Shown here: piece by piece, positions 16,116 to 24,110 of the stretch
Layout of the letters: every line of letters starts with the position of its first letter
Position numbering within the stretch: the stretch's first letter is position 1
NCBI GenBank assembly: GCA_947178145.1
Contig: CAMWXE010000014.1
Location: 1-64,000 of the forward strand
DNA from: an uncultured Lachnospiraceae bacterium
GTDB taxonomy: Bacteria > Bacillota > Clostridia > Lachnospirales > Lachnospiraceae
Length of the DNA stretch: 64,000 nucleotides
Reading direction: 5' to 3'
Program-made: the position numbers and the translations under genes
Notes under the pieces: generated by a model
Seen by the model: the letters and a program-made list of their open reading frames with translations, nothing else
Databases searched by the model: none
Told to the model about the DNA's origin: nothing

Positions 16116-17954
16116 TCAGGCATAGTACTGTGCCTGCGCATCCCACAACTCCTTGTACAGACCTTCCTGCTGCTCCAGCTCTTCATGCTTCCCGCGCTGC
16201 ACCACTCTGCCCTTGTCAAATACAAGGATATCCTCACAGAAGCGGCAGGAAGCCAGTCGGTGGGAGATATAGATGGAAGTCTTGTTTCCCACCATCCTGT
16301 CAAAGCCCGCATACACCTCGCACTCGGACTCCGGGTCAAGCGCGGCAGTCGGCTCGTCCATGATGACAAACGGTGCATCCTTGTAAATCGCGCGGGCAAT
16401 CGCAATCTTCTGCTTCTCGCCGCCGGAGAAAGTCACGCCGTTTTCCTCAAACTCTTTTCCGATGCTGGTGTCAAGTCCATCCGGCAGAGCGCGGGAACGC
16501 TCCCCCACACCAGCCCTGTCGAGCGCCTCCACTGCGCGCTCTTTGTCCACCGCAGATCCTGCTGCCACATTCTCGCCCAGCGGGAACGCAAACACCTGAA
16601 AATCCTGAAACACCACCGCAAACAGATCACAGTACTCCGCATAATCGTACTTGCGGATATCGATGCCGTTCACCCTGATGCACCCCTCCGTCACATCATA
16701 CAGACGACAGAGCAGCTTGATAAACGTCGTCTTCCCGGAGCCGTTCCTGCCCACAATCGCCATCTTCTCCCCGATCTCAAACTTGAGGTTCAGATCCTGG
16801 ATCACATAGGAATCACTTCCCGGATACTTGAAGGACACATGGTCAAACTCCACGGAAAAACGATTGTCGCGGCGTTTTTCCATCGGAATACAGCCTTCGT
16901 GTTTCCTCTGCGGAAGCGCCATATAATCCATGTAATCCCTCGCAAAATCCACATTTCCTTCCAGCCAGCTCAGCACGTACACAAACCGCCCCATTCCTTC
17001 TGTGAATTTCAGGATACTCGCCGCATACGTGACAACACCGCCGACACTGATCATGCCCATGCAGGCAAGCAGCCCGGCAAACGCGTAGACAAAGAAGCCG
17101 GTCAGCGCTGATATGGAGCGCTGTGAAAAGACATTGAGTGTAATAAAATGCGCCATTTTGTCCACAACCACTTTGATGCCGTCCGCCGACTCCTCAAATT
17201 CCCGCTGATACAACTGCTGCTGCCTGCAGATTCTCAAATCCTTCTGTTTCTCACACCCGGATAAGATGTCTAGATAATACTTGTTTTTTGCCTCGTATCC
17301 CGCCATCTCTTTTCTGGCGTCAGCTTCCTTCTCATGAAAATAGATTCCCAACTTAAACTCGACAAACACAAGCGCCAGAATCGCTGCGACCAGCAGAACC
17401 GACATCAGCCACGACCCCACAAACCCCTCTGACAGCACATGAGAGCTGCGGACAAACATCGGAACGACCACAAACACCGCCATGATAACCGTAACTGCTG
17501 CAGTCAGAATTTTGTTCATGCAGCTCAGCACGCGCGCCGTGAGACTCCAGCCGCCGAACCGCTCAATCTTCTGGCGCATCTCATGGATATCAGAGTCCTC
17601 CAGATACTCGTAATCCATCCTCATGCTCTTCTGGTTCATGGGCCTTGCCTGAATCTCCTGCATGTACTCGAGCTTCCTGTTAAAGAACATGACCAGCACG
17701 CCCTCCGCTGCCGCCATCAGAAAGATTCCGCCCACGCCGACTGCAACATAACGCAGCAGCTCCGAAAATTCCACGCCTGCATACGCCGCGTCGACCAGCA
17801 TTCCCATCAAAATAACCGATATAAAAGGACGGATTCCAGTGAATACGGACAATCCAACCATGCCGGCCAGCACATCTTTGTGGTTTTTTGACAGATTCCC
17901 GAGCAGGGCAAATATTTTTCTCCAGTCCTTTTTCTCTTTGTTCCCTCTACTCAT
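16116..17954 (-). CDS. ABC transporter, fused permease/ATPase subunit B
   Basis: The 612-residue protein has an N-terminal six-helix exporter-type membrane domain and a C-terminal ATPase with Walker A GRNGSGKTT, signature FSGGEKQKIAIARAIY, Walker B FVIMDEPTAALD and the H-loop in ISHRLASCRFC. The ATG at 17954 overlaps the last codons of the upstream ABC gene (ATGAGTAG), which shows translational coupling and a heterodimer. AGAGGTG precedes it. The substrate is unknown; such pairs often lie beside AraC regulators in Lachnospiraceae carbohydrate loci. Confidence 0.92.
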   Translation of the reverse strand: MSRGNKEKKDWRKIFALLGNLSKNHKDVLAGMVGLSVFTGIRPFISVILMGMLVDAAYAGVEFSELLRYVAVGVGGIFLMAAAEGVLVMFFNRKLEYMQEIQARPMNQKSMRMDYEYLEDSDIHEMRQKIERFGGWSLTARVLSCMNKILTAAVTVIMAVFVVVPMFVRSSHVLSEGFVGSWLMSVLLVAAILALVFVEFKLGIYFHEKEADARKEMAGYEAKNKYYLDILSGCEKQKDLRICRQQQLYQREFEESADGIKVVVDKMAHFITLNVFSQRSISALTGFFVYAFAGLLACMGMISVGGVVTYAASILKFTEGMGRFVYVLSWLEGNVDFARDYMDYMALPQRKHEGCIPMEKRRDNRFSVEFDHVSFKYPGSDSYVIQDLNLKFEIGEKMAIVGRNGSGKTTFIKLLCRLYDVTEGCIRVNGIDIRKYDYAEYCDLFAVVFQDFQVFAFPLGENVAAGSAVDKERAVEALDRAGVGERSRALPDGLDTSIGKEFEENGVTFSGGEKQKIAIARAIYKDAPFVIMDEPTAALDPESECEVYAGFDRMVGNKTSIYISHRLASCRFCEDILVFDKGRVVQRGKHEELEQQEGLYKELWDAQAQYYA

Positions 17955-19860
17955 CAAACACACCTCTCTTCTCCACATTCGACTCATAGGCGTCGTCCAT
18001 CAGCTCGCTTTTGCGCTTCCGTTCGCTCTCTTCCTTATAATACTGGCTCTGCACCTCGAAAAGCTCAGCGTAGCGCGTCCTGCCCGCAAGCAGGCTCTCG
18101 TGTGTGCCCTCCTCGATAATCTCTCCGTGCTCGAGCAGCAGAATCCGGTCGCAGAACCGGGTGCTCGACAGACGGTGTGATATGTAGACACTGGTCCTGT
18201 TCTCCATCGACTTTCCATAATTCAGATACAGCTCATTCTCCGCAATCGGGTCAAGCGCCGCCGTCGGCTCGTCGAGAATGACCAGCGGCGTGTTCTGGTA
18301 CAATGTCCTCGCAAACAGCATCCGCTGTTTTTCTCCGCCGGAGAAATCTGTCGCTGTCTTGTTGATTTCCCTGACCAGCGGCGTACCTCCCTTGTCCGCA
18401 AGCTTCTCATAGATCGACGCGAAATTGGAGAGCCTCAGCGCCTGTTCCAGCTGCTTTCTGTCGATCTCCTCCGGGTTCTGCCCCGTCAGGTTTTCATCCA
18501 GCGACAGCGCCAGCATCGTCGCATCCTGAAACAGCACTGACACCAGACTGTAGTATTCGTCCCTGTTAAACTGTTCAATTGGAATGTCATTCAGCAGAAT
18601 CTCCCCCTCCGTCGGGTGGTAAAATCCGCACATCAGTTTGACAAGCGTGGTCTTTCCGGCACCGTTTAATCCGATCAGCGCAATTTTTTCGCCAGGCCGG
18701 ATGATGACATTGATATTTTTTAAGGTCGGCTTCTCACTGTTCGGATAGGTAAATGACACATTCCGAAATTCCATCCTGACCGGATTTTTCCGAATCTGCT
18801 CCATTCGCTCTGCACCGATGCCCTCCCCGCGGTTCCACCGGTCCTCCGCCTCCAGAAACTCCCTGAGATAGCTGATGGATGCGCTGGTGTTGTTGAAACT
18901 CATCACCTGGCGCAGCATGTTTTCAAAGTAAAGGGAAAATCCACTCACCAGACCGATATAAAACACGAACTCCGCCGCCGTGATCTCGCCGCTGGCGAGC
19001 ATATATGCCAGAAGTCCGAATGCAGCGCCGTCCATGAAGAGCTGCAGCACTGCGTGGGACAGATTGCGAAACAGATACCAGTCGTGGATAACGCCGTAAA
19101 TCCGGCCAATCTCCTGTAAGGACTCATCATATTTTTCCAGAAACCAGTCCGTCAGATGATAGATACGGATATCCTTCCCCGCCGCACTGTCCGTCGCCTG
19201 TGCTGTGATATACCCCGATTTTCTGGAGGAGAGCGCAAGCTCCTCATAGTACTGTGCGTGCTTTTTGCGCGCAATGGAGAGCAGCCACAAGCTCACGCTG
19301 ATGGCGCACATCGTCACAAGGAGCAGAATGACGCTCCTCTGCATCAGCAGAATCCCGTAGATCACAACCCCCGTCATGAATGACAGAAACTGTGGGAACG
19401 CCACAACCGCGTTCGAGACCCCCTGCCCAAATCGCGCCACGCGCCATGCATTTCCTGACACCTTCTGAAATGCCTCGTCCTCGAGGTAGTCATAATCCAC
19501 ATCCATAATCTTGCGCACAAACTTTTTCGCATAGTGGGTGCTGATGAAACTCCCCTCCAGTTCACAGTATTCGAGCATCACCTCGAACGCGGCGTTGCCA
19601 ATCCACATTGCCGCGCAGATGACAACCAGCTCCAGCATCAGCTGCGGTATCCCGATCTGCGCCGTCAGGTCCGACACCAGCCTTGACGGGAGATACGTGC
19701 CCAGCAGCGATGCCGCCACATTGGGAACCACCATGAGAATCTGCGCCCAGAATAGCTTTTTGTCCCACTCCTTTGCAGACTTCATATTGTAGATAAAGTT
19801 GCTGACCAGACCGTATTTCCGCCGTTTTCTATCCTCAAAAATATGTGACATGTAGAGCAT
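17947..19860 (-). CDS. ABC transporter, fused permease/ATPase subunit A
   Basis: The 637-residue protein has the type-IV exporter layout: membrane domain (about residues 1-350) followed by an ATPase with GLNGAGKTT (Walker A), FSGGEKQRMLFARTLYQ (signature), VILDEPTAALD (Walker B) and ISHRLSSTRFC (H-loop). A charged tail (RKRKSELMDDAYESNVEKRG) follows. GGAGGAGG lies 7 bases before the ATG at 19860. It overlaps the partner gene by 8 bases, so the two form one operon and probably one heterodimeric transporter. The upstream region carries the motif shared with the GH105 promoter. Confidence 0.92.
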   Translation of the reverse strand: MLYMSHIFEDRKRRKYGLVSNFIYNMKSAKEWDKKLFWAQILMVVPNVAASLLGTYLPSRLVSDLTAQIGIPQLMLELVVICAAMWIGNAAFEVMLEYCELEGSFISTHYAKKFVRKIMDVDYDYLEDEAFQKVSGNAWRVARFGQGVSNAVVAFPQFLSFMTGVVIYGILLMQRSVILLLVTMCAISVSLWLLSIARKKHAQYYEELALSSRKSGYITAQATDSAAGKDIRIYHLTDWFLEKYDESLQEIGRIYGVIHDWYLFRNLSHAVLQLFMDGAAFGLLAYMLASGEITAAEFVFYIGLVSGFSLYFENMLRQVMSFNNTSASISYLREFLEAEDRWNRGEGIGAERMEQIRKNPVRMEFRNVSFTYPNSEKPTLKNINVIIRPGEKIALIGLNGAGKTTLVKLMCGFYHPTEGEILLNDIPIEQFNRDEYYSLVSVLFQDATMLALSLDENLTGQNPEEIDRKQLEQALRLSNFASIYEKLADKGGTPLVREINKTATDFSGGEKQRMLFARTLYQNTPLVILDEPTAALDPIAENELYLNYGKSMENRTSVYISHRLSSTRFCDRILLLEHGEIIEEGTHESLLAGRTRYAELFEVQSQYYKEESERKRKSELMDDAYESNVEKRGVFDE

Positions 19861-19934
19861 TGTACTGCCTCCTCCATTCCTGCCTGTGTACTCCGCCCGC
19901 GGACTGGAACACAGACATTCTTTTATATTACCAG

Positions 19935-20003
19935 TTTAACCGATTTTTCCATCAAAGAATGATTTCAGCACGAATGGTATTCTATGATGCACAAACGGTT
20001 AAA
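19935..20003 (-). promoter_or_regulatory. Upstream region of ABC exporter operon with shared motif and flanking inverted repeat
   Basis: ATACCATTCGTGCTGAAAT on the minus strand (19980-19962) matches the GH105 promoter motif at 18 of 19 positions. It is flanked by TTTAACCG (19935-19942) and CGGTTAAA (19996-20003), a perfect 8-bp inverted pair. No consensus -35/-10 pair is obvious, so the start point of transcription is uncertain. The remaining sequence to 20054 holds no gene. Confidence 0.5.
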
Positions 20004-20054
20004 AAAGAAACGCCTATCAGTTCCCCCAATAAACGCTTCCTTCCTAAGATATCG

Positions 20055-21791
20055 TTATCCAATTAAGCACTTTTTCCCCTGAAAAGCAAAACCATATTTT
20101 CTGATCTGCCCTAATGAAAAACCTTCTGCGATGAGCTCTGCCTCGTACTGCTTTTCCTCGATCTGTGCATGTGCATTTGCAACAGTATCCTCAAGTGTCT
20201 TTTCATCCTCATATGGATTCAACACCTTAAACTCAAAGATAAAAGCTTTCCCACTCCTGTCAAGCGGCTCCAGCATCACATCATACCGCCCATATCCACT
20301 CTCACGGTTCGAACGAATTTTGTACGCATCGGCCAGGTTTACCACCATGCCAAGCACAAATCCGTGATAAAAACGCTCCGGTTCCGCTTCCTTTGAAGGT
20401 TTATTGCCGCTGTCAAACGAGCTGAATGTATTGCGTGCGACCTTATTCATAAACACATTCATCATACGTACATTATCATTCAGCATCGACCTTATAAACT
20501 CATTGTAGACAACCTGTGTATCCCCCCGGAACCATCCCTTTACCATCTTGCGGAACATCTGCCGCACCTCAAAATTGGTGAGTGTGAGCGTATACCATAC
20601 ATCATCCTCAGCCGCAATCGCATCATCACACTCCTCAGCCTCCGTCTTGAGTATCTTGAGGTACCCCGTCGCCATCAGCAGGCTCCAGACAGCATTGTTA
20701 TCCCCTCCAAGCTGTTTAAACACAATCTGTTCATCAATTTCTGCCTTAAAACTCTTCCCTTGCAAAAGCTCCTCCATAGTCTGCTTGATACCGGTATTTC
20801 CTCCCTGTATCAATGAGTTTACAAGCCCATTTCCGCTTGTGTTCGTCCAATAAGCCTTGTACTTCCCCTTCTTACTGATAAAGGACGTGATCGACCATGG
20901 ATTGTAGATGTCTGTAAATGTGCCAAAGGTAAAACCATCGTACCACTCTTTTACTTTCTGCTTGTGTTCCCCAAGTCCTACCTCATCAAGTGCACCAAAT
21001 ACCTCCTCCTCCGTAAAACCAAAAGCTGTCGCATACTGGTTTGATGTTGTCGTGATAACATCTAAATTATTCATATCAGAGAAAATGCTTTCCTTCGAAA
21101 TTCTCGTGATCCCTGTGATTATGCCTTTGTACAGTTGGGAATTCGTCTTAAAAGTATTGTCGAAAAAACTCCTTAAAAACGCGACCGCTTCTTCCCAGTA
21201 GCCAGATAGCCATGCTTCCTGCATCGGTGTATCGTACTCATCTAAAAGAATGATAACATCCTTTCCATAAAATTTTTTGAGATAAATACACAAGCGGTTT
21301 ATGGCAATCGCCACCATCTCGTCCTTCATATCATCATTGACGGAATCAAAACATTTTCTGTCATTTTCGCTGAATACATCCGCTTTTATGATATCACTGT
21401 ATCTTCCATAAACATTCGTGATGAGCTGCTTGATCGCCGCCTTCATCCCCTCGACAGTGCCCGCCTTAATACCTGCAAAACTCATGAAGATTACCGGAAA
21501 AGTCCCCTGAATCTGTCTGTATTTTTCCAGCTCCTCCAAAGAACCATCTGACCAGATAGAAAGTCCCTCAAATAAATCCCCCCTGCCTGCATACTGATTC
21601 GAAAAAAAACATTCAATCATACTCAGGTTGAGTGTCTTGCCAAAACGACGCGGGCGTGTGATCAGCGTAACCTCCGAACCAGTCTCCCACCATTCCCTGA
21701 TAAAACCCGTCTTATCAATATAAAACTTATTTTCTTCAATCAGCCTGTCAAACCGCTGTATTCCTATATTAACCATTATACTGCTGTCCAT
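20055..21791 (-). CDS. AAA-ATPase-like protein with C-terminal PD-(D/E)XK nuclease-like domain (second copy)
   Basis: The protein of about 578 residues shares the layout of the one at 5710-7287: NIGIQRFDRLIEENKFYIDK, the Walker-A-like TRPRRFGKTLNLSMIECFFS, Walker B VIILLDEYDTPM, and a C-terminal RYDVMLEPLD...AFIFEFKV PD-(D/E)XK segment. The family is pfam09820 plus DUF1703. I prefer the ATG at 21791, which has GGAGG at a normal distance, to the one at 21797, which is too close to it. It follows the histidine kinase gene by 28 bases and may be co-transcribed with it. The two copies are too divergent in text to be a recent duplication. Confidence 0.85.
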   Translation of the reverse strand: MDSSIMVNIGIQRFDRLIEENKFYIDKTGFIREWWETGSEVTLITRPRRFGKTLNLSMIECFFSNQYAGRGDLFEGLSIWSDGSLEELEKYRQIQGTFPVIFMSFAGIKAGTVEGMKAAIKQLITNVYGRYSDIIKADVFSENDRKCFDSVNDDMKDEMVAIAINRLCIYLKKFYGKDVIILLDEYDTPMQEAWLSGYWEEAVAFLRSFFDNTFKTNSQLYKGIITGITRISKESIFSDMNNLDVITTTSNQYATAFGFTEEEVFGALDEVGLGEHKQKVKEWYDGFTFGTFTDIYNPWSITSFISKKGKYKAYWTNTSGNGLVNSLIQGGNTGIKQTMEELLQGKSFKAEIDEQIVFKQLGGDNNAVWSLLMATGYLKILKTEAEECDDAIAAEDDVWYTLTLTNFEVRQMFRKMVKGWFRGDTQVVYNEFIRSMLNDNVRMMNVFMNKVARNTFSSFDSGNKPSKEAEPERFYHGFVLGMVVNLADAYKIRSNRESGYGRYDVMLEPLDRSGKAFIFEFKVLNPYEDEKTLEDTVANAHAQIEEKQYEAELIAEGFSLGQIRKYGFAFQGKKCLIG

Positions 21792-21819
21792 ATCCATTCC
21801 TCCAATTTTCCATAAATCA

Positions 21820-22563
21820 CTAAGGAACTTCCCTTACCAGCGGCAGCATCACTTCCGTCGCAAACACGCCGTCCTCCGCCTTGCGGTTTAGATATCCTCC
21901 ATGCCTTGCCACGATATCGTCGATCCGCAGCAGCCCGAAGCCATGATTTCCCTGCTTGTCAGAGAGAAAATGATTTCCCCTCCGCTTTGCCTTGCCGTTC
22001 ATGGAATTCGTGACAGAGATATACAGCTGCTTCTTGATCACATCGATATACACGCGGATAAAGCGCTCCTCCTCCGGCAGCTTTGCGCACGCCTCCATCG
22101 CGTTGTCCATGAGATTTCCGATCAGCACTGACAAGTCAATGTCCGGGACGGATATTTCCTTTGGCACTATGGCTGTGGCGTCCACATTGATATTCCGCTC
22201 CTGTATCAGCGCCAGCTTGCTGTTTAAGATAGCATCCACCTTGACATTTCCCGTCCGCAGCACAGTGTCCACCTTCGCCAGGTCTTCTGTCAGTTGTTCC
22301 AGATACCCTGACGCCTCGTCGTACTGTGCCATGCTCAGATAAGCCATCAACGTCTGTATGTGATTGTGATAGTCATGCCGCCAGCCCCGCATCTTGCGGT
22401 ACATCGTATCCACCTCATCATAGTGCCTGTTCACCAGCTCGTTCTGGAAGCGCGATATCCTGCGGCTCACATATCCTGGCATCGCAAAAAGCCACAGCAT
22501 GAGATTGATCAAAATGAGTATCAATAGTATTCCTGTCATTATTTGCCAAGTCATATCTGTCAT
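21820..22563 (-). CDS. GHKL-domain sensor histidine kinase (LytS/AgrC-like)
   Basis: The 247-residue protein has one N-terminal membrane segment (about residues 6-28), then a dimerisation region with WRHDYHNHIQTL holding the phosphorylated His, an N-box LSVLIGNLMDNAMEAC and a G-box HGFGLLRIDDI. The short single-pass N-terminus leaves almost no extracellular sensor, unlike the multi-pass AgrC, so ligand sensing may depend on a partner or be intracellular. Its ATG overlaps the stop of the response regulator gene (ATGA), which shows coupling. Confidence 0.9.
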   Translation of the reverse strand: MTDMTWQIMTGILLILILINLMLWLFAMPGYVSRRISRFQNELVNRHYDEVDTMYRKMRGWRHDYHNHIQTLMAYLSMAQYDEASGYLEQLTEDLAKVDTVLRTGNVKVDAILNSKLALIQERNINVDATAIVPKEISVPDIDLSVLIGNLMDNAMEACAKLPEEERFIRVYIDVIKKQLYISVTNSMNGKAKRRGNHFLSDKQGNHGFGLLRIDDIVARHGGYLNRKAEDGVFATEVMLPLVREVP

Positions 22564-23273
22564 CCTTTATATAGTTCGATAAAAGCCTGGTTGACCTCCT
22601 TCTCCGCGCTCCGGCTCACCGGAATCCTGCGCTTGTCATCCAGAATCAGCTCCGGCTTCACAATCGCGGACACATGCTGTACATTCACCAGATACGAGCG
22701 GTGGCAGCGTACAAATTCCTTCCTGCCGCACAACTGTTTTACCATCTCGCTGATCGAGGAACACAAAATGCGCGACTCATCCTCCATATACAAGATACAC
22801 TGATGCGCCCTCGCCTCGATGTACCATATTTTGGCCGCAGGCAGCGAAAGTGGTCCCAATTCGGTGCGAAACAGCAGCTTTTCCTCCTGCTCCTTCCGCA
22901 TTCGATTCTTGTTGAACTTGTCAAGAACCGCAAACAGCTTTTCCTTTCGGAGCGGCTTTAACAGATAATGCAGTGCGGCAACCTCAAATCCCTGCGCCAT
23001 GTAGCTGTCATATCCCGTGACAAAGAGAATCGGAATCTCCTCGTCCTTTTTGCGGATAACCCCGGCAAGCTCCATACCGCTCATCTGCCCCATCTCGATA
23101 TCAAAGATCAGCAGGTCATACGCGCTGTCATCCTCCCATGCAAACCAGAAGCTTTCCCCGCTGGCAAACAGCGTTGTCGCCAAATGGATGCTGTTTTCCT
23201 GCGCCCACTCCTCCACATACTTTTGCAGCAGCAGGCGCTGTGCCTCCTCATCGTCACAGATTGCAATTCTCAT
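22560..23273 (-). CDS. LytTR-family response regulator
   Basis: The 237-residue protein has a receiver domain with phosphoacceptor Asp58 in LLIFDIEMG, acidic pair CDDEE and LLKPL, followed from about residue 130 by a LytTR DNA-binding domain (IWYIEARAHQCILYME, FVRCHRSYLVNVQHV). LytTR proteins bind paired imperfect repeats upstream of target genes. It is followed without gap by the GHKL kinase, so the two form a two-component system. No peptide or exporter gene with an obvious link lies beside it. Confidence 0.92.
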   Translation of the reverse strand: MRIAICDDEEAQRLLLQKYVEEWAQENSIHLATTLFASGESFWFAWEDDSAYDLLIFDIEMGQMSGMELAGVIRKKDEEIPILFVTGYDSYMAQGFEVAALHYLLKPLRKEKLFAVLDKFNKNRMRKEQEEKLLFRTELGPLSLPAAKIWYIEARAHQCILYMEDESRILCSSISEMVKQLCGRKEFVRCHRSYLVNVQHVSAIVKPELILDDKRRIPVSRSAEKEVNQAFIELYKG

Positions 23274-23309
23274 TTTAGTACCCCTTACATACTACAACAC
23301 CGATACCAG

Positions 23310-23975
23310 TCAGGCGTTCATACGCGACAAAATACCCGTTATTTCCATAGGCTTTTCCACAAATACCTTCGCGCCGTGTGCCGTGAGAAACTCCCTGTCC
23401 CGAAATCCCCATAGCACGCTGATACACGGAAGTCCCGCGTTCTGCGCTGTCGCAAGGTCCACATCGGAGTCGCCCACATAGACAGCCTCCTCCCTCGTCC
23501 TGCCAAGCTCCTGCAACGCGAGGAATACACTGTCCGGCTCCGGCTTTCTCTTCAAATCCTCCCGGTCGCCGATTGCGATATCCACCTGCGGAAAATACCT
23601 GTTGTTTAAATCCTGCACTGCCGAGTCAATCTTATTGGAAACAATCGCCATCGCATAACCAGCGTTCTTTAATTCCTGCAAAAGTTCCGGGATTCCGTCA
23701 TATGTGCATGTCGCATCATTGCTGTGTTCCCCATAATACTCCTTAAAAATGCCAAACACACGCTCAAATTCAGGATTTCCCTCCCCCTGCGGCACTGCGC
23801 GGATCATCAGATTCCGCACACCGTTTCCCACAAACTGCCTGATCTCACTTAAAGTGCGCTCCGGCATGCCGCAAACCCTCAATGCATAATTGACGGCATT
23901 CTTTAAATCCTCCAGCGTATCCAGAAGCGTCCCATCCAAATCAAAAATTACTGTTGTTATCTTTCTGTCAGACAT
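23310..23975 (-). CDS. HAD-superfamily hydrolase, phosphoglycolate-phosphatase-like
   Basis: The 221-residue protein has HAD motif I IFDLDGTLLDT, motif II IVSNK, motif III with KRKPEPD and motif IV VYVGDSDVDLATAQNAGLP. The alpha-helical cap between motifs I and II places it with Gph/PGMB-like enzymes. The substrate is a small phosphorylated metabolite but cannot be told from sequence. Its ATG has AGGAG upstream. It lies between the two-component pair and larC; a link to nickel-pincer cofactor metabolism is possible only by position. Confidence 0.88.
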   Translation of the reverse strand: MSDRKITTVIFDLDGTLLDTLEDLKNAVNYALRVCGMPERTLSEIRQFVGNGVRNLMIRAVPQGEGNPEFERVFGIFKEYYGEHSNDATCTYDGIPELLQELKNAGYAMAIVSNKIDSAVQDLNNRYFPQVDIAIGDREDLKRKPEPDSVFLALQELGRTREEAVYVGDSDVDLATAQNAGLPCISVLWGFRDREFLTAHGAKVFVEKPMEITGILSRMNA

Positions 23976-24000
23976 TTCTTTTTTCTCCTATATAATTACT

Positions 24001-24099
24001 TATTAGGAAACGCAATGTTTCAAGCCCTTCACAGTCTCTGTCCACAATCCATAACACCGCTTGTCCATGCGTGAAATTCCTGTTCAAAGCTTCCTAATA
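24001..24099. other. Intergenic element bounded by 9-bp inverted repeats
   Basis: TATTAGGAA (24001-24009) and TTCCTAATA (24091-24099) are perfect inverted arms enclosing about 80 bases, within which TTCAC and GTGAA can pair. The element fills the gap between larC (ends 24111) and the HAD gene (starts 23975). It could be a structured leader of the HAD gene, a small mobile repeat or a processed RNA. No T-run makes it an obvious terminator. Confidence 0.35.
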
Positions 24100-24110
24100 T
24101 TATGAAACAA

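Noticed and set aside
22560-23273. Quorum-sensing agr-type locus
   Set aside because: The LytTR regulator and GHKL kinase are there, but the kinase has only one membrane helix and no AgrB or AgrD-like gene is adjacent.
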